A stretch of 64,000 bases of DNA, taken from Bifidobacterium sp. ESL0728 (GTDB lineage Bacteria; Actinomycetota; Actinomycetes; Actinomycetales; Bifidobacteriaceae). Below are positions 59,207 to 64,000 of this stretch, in pieces. The stretch lies in the NCBI RefSeq assembly GCF_029392015.1, contig NZ_CP113925.1, positions 2,526,842 through 2,590,841 of the forward strand, in the 5' to 3' direction. The notes under the pieces were generated by a model, which searched no databases, had not been told where the DNA came from, and saw only the letters and a list, made by a program, of their open reading frames with translations. The translations under genes were made by a program, and so were the position numbers. Position 1 is the stretch's first letter; every line of letters starts with the position of its first letter.

Positions 59207-60229
59207 TTATTTCTTCTTCTTGCGTTTGCGCTTCGGCTGCTCACGCTGATAGCCGCGCTCCTCACGCAGTTTCGCTTCCTCTTCGGCCTTCTTCAAAGCC
59301 TCTTCCTCGAGTGACATCTCGCCGGCCTTCGCACGGCGCCTGTTCTCGTTGGTGTGGTCGCGCTTCTTCTTTTCGTCGTCGGCGCGGGACCCCGGGGTGG
59401 GGAACTCACGAACCTGCCAAAGCGAACGCAGCATGTTGCAGATGTTGTTGGTCAGCCAGTAGACGAGCACGGCGAACGGCATGGAGATGGCGGAGAAGAT
59501 GTACATCAGCGGAAAGACCCAGGTCATCATCTGCTGCATCTTGTACTGCTGGCCTTCCATCGCGGAGGGCGGCAGGTTCTTGCGCATGTTGTTGAACTGC
59601 ATATACCACATCGCCAGGCACATCAGGACAGTGAAGATTCCGATGACGATTTTGCCGGAGACGTCGGCCATGCCGAACGTATTGGAAATCTTCAGACCGA
59701 AGAGGTAAGTGTCGGCAAATTCAGCGGCGGTGCCCTTGTCGAAGGCTCCGAGGGTTCCGCGCGAACCGTGGGCAATATAGGGAATGGCGGAAAGCATGTA
59801 GAACATACACATGAAAACCGGGCCCTGAATGACCATAGGCAGGCAGGAACCCATCGGGTTGACCTTGCTGTCCGAATAAAGCTTTTGGGTCTCACGAGCC
59901 ATGGCCTCTTTGCTGGCCGAGTCCGTCTTGCCCTTGTACTTCTTCTGGATGTGCATCATCTTGGGCTGCAGGGCCTGCATCTTGGCCATGCCCTTCATCT
60001 GCTTGATGTACATCGGCAGGATGATGGCATGAACGACGAGCACGAGGAAGACGATCGCAAGAATCCACGAAAGTCCCCTTGAGGGCATGCCGATAATGGT
60101 CAAGAACTTGTGGAACCAGTACATAATCTCGGTCATCACCCATTCGATGGGTGTGAGGATCTTGTAGACCCAGCCGAATATGCCACTATCCAGAAGGAAG
60201 TGGTTGTAATCAGGATTGGTAAAGTTCAT
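59207..60229 (-). CDS. yidC: Membrane protein insertase YidC (Oxa1 family)
   Basis: A 340-residue insertase. After an N-terminal helix pair come the Oxa1 core segments: IILPMYIKQMKGMAKMQALQPKMMHIQKKYKGK (cytoplasmic loop), PMGSCLPMVIQGPVFMCMFYML, and ITVLTCLAMW-like later helices. The C-terminal tail is very basic (REQPKRKRKKKK) and may bind ribosomes. It inserts and folds membrane proteins with or without SecYEG. Its ATG overlaps the yidD stop codon (TAATG). Confidence 0.95.
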   Translation of the reverse strand: MNFTNPDYNHFLLDSGIFGWVYKILTPIEWVMTEIMYWFHKFLTIIGMPSRGLSWILAIVFLVLVVHAIILPMYIKQMKGMAKMQALQPKMMHIQKKYKGKTDSASKEAMARETQKLYSDSKVNPMGSCLPMVIQGPVFMCMFYMLSAIPYIAHGSRGTLGAFDKGTAAEFADTYLFGLKISNTFGMADVSGKIVIGIFTVLMCLAMWYMQFNNMRKNLPPSAMEGQQYKMQQMMTWVFPLMYIFSAISMPFAVLVYWLTNNICNMLRSLWQVREFPTPGSRADDEKKKRDHTNENRRRAKAGEMSLEEEALKKAEEEAKLREERGYQREQPKRKRKKKK

Positions 60230-60804
60230 TAGGCCGTCTCCTTCACGTCCGAGGCCAATGGTGTCAGTCGCGGCTCTTCGTGAGCTTTGGACCAGGAAAA
60301 TCTATAGAAAATCGAATAATGCTGAGGGACGTCGTCGATGCCGCCGTTGCTCCATGGCCGGCAACGCAAAAGCCGTAATAGCGCAAGCAGTCCCCCGCGC
60401 AATGCTCCATAACGGGTCACAGCCTGAATCGCGTAGTTGGAGCAGGACGGATAATACTTGCAGCAAGGCGGGTTTCCGGCGGAAATATGAACCTGATACC
60501 AGCGCACGGCGGCAAGCATTGCACGGGCAAACGCGGAACGTGACCTGCCGGCAAAAGAGGCCGGCACCCTCGTTCCCGCAACGACGATCGTGTTTTCCGC
60601 TTCCGAAGTATTGGCCATCTTCGAAGGTTCTGAAACCGGCGAAACTTCCGAAGAAAGTACTTGGGCAGACCCACTTCCAAAAGCCGTCGGAGCCATCGGG
60701 ACCACGCTACCTGTTTTACGGACCTTTGCCGCTCGCCCCGTTTTCTTGTGAGAGCGAGAGACACCGGGTACCAGTCGGGCCTTCGACATGCTTGCGGCAG
60801 TCAT
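60229..60804 (-). CDS. yidD: YidD membrane insertion efficiency factor with long N-terminal extension
   Basis: A 191-residue protein. Residues ~95-165 are a complete YidD domain: [54 protein letters not shown], with the Cys residues of CCKYYPSCS. The first ~90 residues are a Ser/Lys-rich disordered extension not present in typical YidD (about 70-110 residues). The first ATG overlaps rnpA by 4 nt, which supports the long form, but internal starts near residue 63 or 95 are possible. It helps YidC insert proteins. Confidence 0.88.
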   Translation of the reverse strand: MTAASMSKARLVPGVSRSHKKTGRAAKVRKTGSVVPMAPTAFGSGSAQVLSSEVSPVSEPSKMANTSEAENTIVVAGTRVPASFAGRSRSAFARAMLAAVRWYQVHISAGNPPCCKYYPSCSNYAIQAVTRYGALRGGLLALLRLLRCRPWSNGGIDDVPQHYSIFYRFSWSKAHEEPRLTPLASDVKETA

Positions 60805-61316
60805 GATCGGCCGCCTTCGCGATCGCCTGCCGGTTTTATGCCACCCTGCCCTGACCGCGGTCGGCCGTCTCGGCTTGCTTTACGGCTTACCGCAGCGAAC
60901 AATTCCTCCACCTGGGTATCCAAAGAGGAAAAGTCGGCCTTGGCGGCACTCGGCTTGGCGCGCATGACAATATCGCAATGTTGCGGCAACGTGCCTTCGT
61001 AGGTTTTGGCCAAAACGCGAAAACGCCGCTTGACGTGATTGCGTGCAACGGCGTTGCCGACGTTTTTTGACACAGCAAGCCCAAGGCGTCGCTTCGGCAT
61101 ACCCTGCCGAAGTGCGTCTGCGGATACACAACCACTCGTAGCTTCCATAGCCTTGCCGGTCGATTCTGCGTGTGCTGCGGCAGCATGATGGCCATCGGCG
61201 TCAATGCAACAAGAATCGTCGTACACCAAGAAATGCACGACGATATCCTTTTCAGTGACTTTTCTGCGACGCTTCAGCACCCGGACAAAATCACGATGGC
61301 TTTGCAGCCGATCCAT
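60801..61316 (-). CDS. rnpA: Ribonuclease P protein component
   Basis: A 171-residue protein, longer than the usual 110-130. It starts [20 protein letters not shown] and has the RNR motif [17 protein letters not shown]; between these lies a His/Ala-rich insert ([20 protein letters not shown]). It binds RNase P RNA and widens its substrate range in tRNA 5' maturation. It follows rpmH by 18 bp, as in nearly all bacteria. Confidence 0.95.
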   Translation of the reverse strand: MDRLQSHRDFVRVLKRRRKVTEKDIVVHFLVYDDSCCIDADGHHAAAAHAESTGKAMEATSGCVSADALRQGMPKRRLGLAVSKNVGNAVARNHVKRRFRVLAKTYEGTLPQHCDIVMRAKPSAAKADFSSLDTQVEELFAAVSRKASRDGRPRSGQGGIKPAGDREGGRS

Positions 61317-61334
61317 GCCCTTGCCGCCGATTGA

Positions 61335-61469
61335 TCAGACGGTCAGGTTCTTGCGGCCCTTGGAACGGCGACGGTTCAGGACCGCGCGGCCGGCGCGGGT
61401 GCGCATGCGAGCGCGGAATCCGTGCTTCATGTGGCGACGGCGGTTGTTCGGTTGGAATGTCCTCTTCAT
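61335..61469 (-). CDS. rpmH: Ribosomal protein L34
   Basis: A 44-residue basic protein, [18 protein letters not shown]...[11 protein letters not shown], which is full length and nearly invariant for L34. An in-frame ATG farther upstream is ignored because L34 always begins MKRT. First gene of the rpmH-rnpA-yidD-yidC-jag operon, divergent from dnaA. Confidence 0.97.
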   Translation of the reverse strand: MKRTFQPNNRRRHMKHGFRARMRTRAGRAVLNRRRSKGRKNLTV

Positions 61470-61586
61470 AATATGCTCCCGGTTGTTTTTAGCCATGCAA
61501 GGGCATGGCTCCTCATGAGTCAAGCTCTACTAAATTACTCTTACCCCTAGTCTCAAGTCAAACCAAGCGAATTTCACCAGTTAAAA

Positions 61587-61741
61587 TGTGGATAACTTTT
61601 CGGGGGTCTTCACAATTCAATGCGTGACTTACAAACACCTGAAATGCTTGGAGTTACGCCGTTTACCGTCCGAAAGTTATCCACAAATTACATTGATGTT
61701 ATTCACAATTCAATGTTTCCAACACGCAAGACGGTGGATAA
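61587..61741. other. DnaA boxes between rpmH and dnaA
   Basis: Perfect boxes at 61587-61595 (inverted) and 61677-61685, with one-mismatch boxes at 61699-61707 and 61733-61741. They lie in the 404-bp gap between the divergent rpmH and dnaA genes and may be part of the origin or of dnaA autoregulation. Confidence 0.75.
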
Positions 61742-61873
61742 CTTCGACACGTCGGAGTACATATAGGTTATTGCATCGCTGAAGTCAGCAGTGTGGTGCC
61801 AGATTGAATCGGGACTGACGCGACGCCTGGCATCGCTGCCGGGAACGTATAAAGAACTTAGGAAAGAACCACT

Positions 61874-64000
61874 ATGGCAAACGAGTCGAATGACCCACTA
61901 ACCCAAGCCATACGGATTTGGGATGACGCCCTTGCGGTGTTGCGTCAGGACACTTCGATCACCCCACGCAGCAAAGGCTGGCTTGAGGGAGTCAAACCCG
62001 AAGGCGTGTTCGGCCCGACCATCGTGCTGTGCGTGGCCAATGCCGCCACCCAGCAGGCGCTGCAAGGCGAACTCAACCACGCATTGCTCGGTGCGCTGAA
62101 ACTCGCTACCGGGCACGACATGTTCCCTGCCTTCAAAATCGCGGAACCCGGAAGCGAAATCAATGGGCCGTCGACCGTACCGGAAACCGGCGGAAACAAC
62201 AATGGCGAGGTTACGGCAAACCGCCAGAACACGGCTTATCCTCAATCGCAGAACTTTGAAAACGGAACCGCCGACCATTATCAGACAAATGAAAACGGCC
62301 TTGGCGCCAACGAAATGACCGCTAAAGGGTACGAAAACGCCCGAAGCGAGCAGACGGGCTCAGCCGATTCGTACCGTCAATACCAGCCCAACGTCAATGC
62401 ACCTCGGTCTCGGAACAATGCGCCACAAGCGTCCCAGCTTTCGTTCGATGAACCGGACTTTTCCGGACAGAAGACTTCCACCGACAATTTGAACAAGGAT
62501 GGCAATGTTTTCGCTAATCCGGCAGGGCAATCGACGAACGGCGGGGCTGGGCAACAGTATGCACAACCTCAATACAATCGTCAATATTCAGGTAATTCAG
62601 GCAATGATTTCAAACCGCAGCCCACTGACGGCGGCGAGCGCGGCGACAAACGCGCCAGCGAGTTTCGCAACCAACAGCAGGGCAATGAAACGAACTATGC
62701 GAATAAAGCAGAATTCCCTACCTCGCGGCCTTCCCCGGAATCGCAGAATCTTCAGAACAATCGGAATTACACCGGGAATCCCGCCGATCTTGCTAACTCT
62801 GCCAATTTGGCAGGCTCTGCTAATTCAGCCGTACAACAATCGTCATTCGGGGCCTCTGGCCCGGTAGGTTCCCATTCTTCAGCCACACAGCCGTTGCCGC
62901 AGCCTGTTTCCCAGCCGGTCACGCCGTTCGAGGTGGACGACCAGAAGACCGCACGTGACCCCGAAACGCACCTCAACAAGAACGCGACTTTCGACACGTT
63001 CGTACCCGGCGACTCCAACCGATTCGCCCGCACCGTGGCGCTCGCGGTGGCCGAAGGCAGCGGCAAGGACTTCAACCCGCTGTGTATCTACGGCGGCTCG
63101 GGGTTGGGCAAAACCCACCTTTTGAACGCCATCGGCAACTACGCGCTGGTCAAGGACAGCAGCCTCAAGGTGCGCTACGTCACCAGCGAGGAATTCACCA
63201 ACGAATTCATCGAGGCGCTGCAGACCCCGAACCAGAGCCAGGGCCAGATCGCCGCGTTCAACCGACGCTACCGCGAGGTCGACGTGCTCTTGATCGACGA
63301 CATCCAGTTCCTGGGCGGCAAGGAAGCCACGCTGGAGCAGTTCTTCCACACCTTCAACGCGCTCTACCAGGCCGGCAAGCGCATCGTCATCGCCTCCGAT
63401 GTGGCGCCGAAGAACCTGAAAGGCTTTGAGGCACGCCTGATCTCGCGCTTCGAATCCGGCCTGACCGTCGACGTCAAGCCGCCGGATCTCGAGACCCGCA
63501 TCGCCATTCTGCGCATGATGGCCTCGATGAACCATTCCAACATCCCCAACGACGTGCTCGACCTGATCGCCGAACGCTTCACGGAGAACATCCGCGAGCT
63601 CGAAGGGGCTTTGACGCGCGTTACTGCGGTGGCGTCGCTCAGCAATCAGCCGGTTTCGCGGGCTTTGGCCGAGCAGACCCTGCAAGACTTCTTCACCACC
63701 GACGTGGAGATCAAGCCGACCGACATCATCGGACAGGTGGCCAAGTACTTCCACCTGACTTTCGACGACTTGGTCGGCCGCGCGCGCACCAAGAACGTCG
63801 CCCTGGCGCGGCAGATCGCCATGTATCTGGCCCGCGAGATGACCAGCATGAGCCTCGTGGACATCGGCGAGGTCTTCGGCGGGCGCGACCACACCACTGT
63901 GATGCATGCCTACACCCGCATTTCCAATGAAATGCAGGAAAAGCAGGAAATCTACAACTACGTCATGGAGCTCACGGTGCGCCTGAAACAGCACCCGGAG
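61874..64000 (+). CDS. dnaA: Chromosomal replication initiator DnaA (3' end outside window)
   Basis: 709 codons are visible; the C-terminal few residues lie beyond the window. Domain I is at ~1-90 ([18 protein letters not shown]...), then a very long disordered domain II of roughly 270 residues rich in Asn, Gln, Gly and Ser. Domain III has Walker [10 protein letters not shown] near residue 407, Walker [11 protein letters not shown] and the AAA+ sensor ISRFESGL. Domain IV has the box-binding signature [12 protein letters not shown]. It opens the origin. AGGAAAG precedes the ATG. The protein would be about 710 residues against ~470 in E. coli. Confidence 0.97.
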   Translation, partial: MANESNDPLTQAIRIWDDALAVLRQDTSITPRSKGWLEGVKPEGVFGPTIVLCVANAATQQALQGELNHALLGALKLATGHDMFPAFKIAEPGSEINGPSTVPETGGNNNGEVTANRQNTAYPQSQNFENGTADHYQTNENGLGANEMTAKGYENARSEQTGSADSYRQYQPNVNAPRSRNNAPQASQLSFDEPDFSGQKTSTDNLNKDGNVFANPAGQSTNGGAGQQYAQPQYNRQYSGNSGNDFKPQPTDGGERGDKRASEFRNQQQGNETNYANKAEFPTSRPSPESQNLQNNRNYTGNPADLANSANLAGSANSAVQQSSFGASGPVGSHSSATQPLPQPVSQPVTPFEVDDQKTARDPETHLNKNATFDTFVPGDSNRFARTVALAVAEGSGKDFNPLCIYGGSGLGKTHLLNAIGNYALVKDSSLKVRYVTSEEFTNEFIEALQTPNQSQGQIAAFNRRYREVDVLLIDDIQFLGGKEATLEQFFHTFNALYQAGKRIVIASDVAPKNLKGFEARLISRFESGLTVDVKPPDLETRIAILRMMASMNHSNIPNDVLDLIAERFTENIRELEGALTRVTAVASLSNQPVSRALAEQTLQDFFTTDVEIKPTDIIGQVAKYFHLTFDDLVGRARTKNVALARQIAMYLAREMTSMSLVDIGEVFGGRDHTTVMHAYTRISNEMQEKQEIYNYVMELTVRLKQHPE

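Noticed and set aside
62879..63994. Minus-strand open frame of 371 codons opposite dnaA
   Set aside because: It lies across the AAA+ and DNA-binding domains of DnaA on the other strand and has no independent support.

Overview
The window looks like chromosomal DNA from a Bifidobacterium or a close relative in the Bifidobacteriaceae, next to the replication origin. The reasons are the gene order rpmH-rnpA-yidD-yidC-jag-rsmG-parA-parB beside dnaA, the actinobacterial set crgA / DUF881 / class E sortase, a complete fhaA-fhaB-pstP-rodA-pbpA-pknA-pknB operon, sortase-built pili, and a DnaA with a very long disordered domain II. No species can be named from the sequence alone.

Region by region. 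(1) About 1-7,180 is the right end of an integrative mobilizable element: the C-terminal part of a relaxase, a serine resolvase, a toxin-antitoxin pair, a phage/plasmid-type primase-helicase with a small HTH gene, and two orphan genes. It ends in a duplicated tRNA(Leu)-like 3' end (7,150-7,178) that reads as an attachment site, flanked by a cluster of short DNA-binding motifs. (2) 7,396-11,000 holds a DUF5680 gene and a four-gene overlapping operon. That operon encodes an LXG-type protein fused to a calpain-like cysteine protease, two small helical partners and a membrane-anchored protein, and it looks like a type VII secretion toxin/immunity module. (3) 11,210-19,528 is accessory metabolism (LOG protein, two tandem ketopantoate-reductase-like enzymes, a MalY/PatB aminotransferase, an alpha/beta hydrolase) and an AT-rich three-gene island with a membrane GAF-like protein. 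(4) 19,629-29,987 has a very large S9 peptidase, two tandem zinc-ribbon/PASTA membrane proteins separated from it by a perfect 28-bp inverted repeat, and an AlbA/Schlafen-type regulator preceded by an array of ATAAGATA motifs. (5) 30,124-40,522 is the cell-wall/signalling operon. (6) 40,799-46,398 is a pilus locus (two pilins and a class C sortase). (7) 46,399-64,000 is the origin region.

The origin region has three separate clusters of DnaA boxes (about 46.7-46.9, 55.3-55.4 and 61.6-61.7 kb) and six perfect 16-bp parS sites. Four of the parS sites lie inside protein-coding genes (three in parB, one in jag), always in the frame that encodes Asn-Val-Ser-Arg-Glu-Thr. A fifth is the core of a 40-bp palindrome that also looks like the rsmG terminator. 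At least five degenerate copies of a roughly 260-320 bp intergenic element with GGGTTATAGGCC...GGCCTATAACCC ends lie between trxB and jag. A 390-bp pyrimidine-skewed degenerate repeat tract sits between trxB and parB.

Several accessory genes (the antitoxin, the first gene of the toxin operon, the first gene of the AT-rich island, perhaps the DUF5680 gene) lack a Shine-Dalgarno sequence and have a -10-like hexamer 7-9 nt before the ATG, which suggests leaderless transcripts. The observations I rate highest are the LXG-calpain operon, the intergenic repeat family, the coding parS sites and the origin-like DnaA-box cluster beside the pilus genes.
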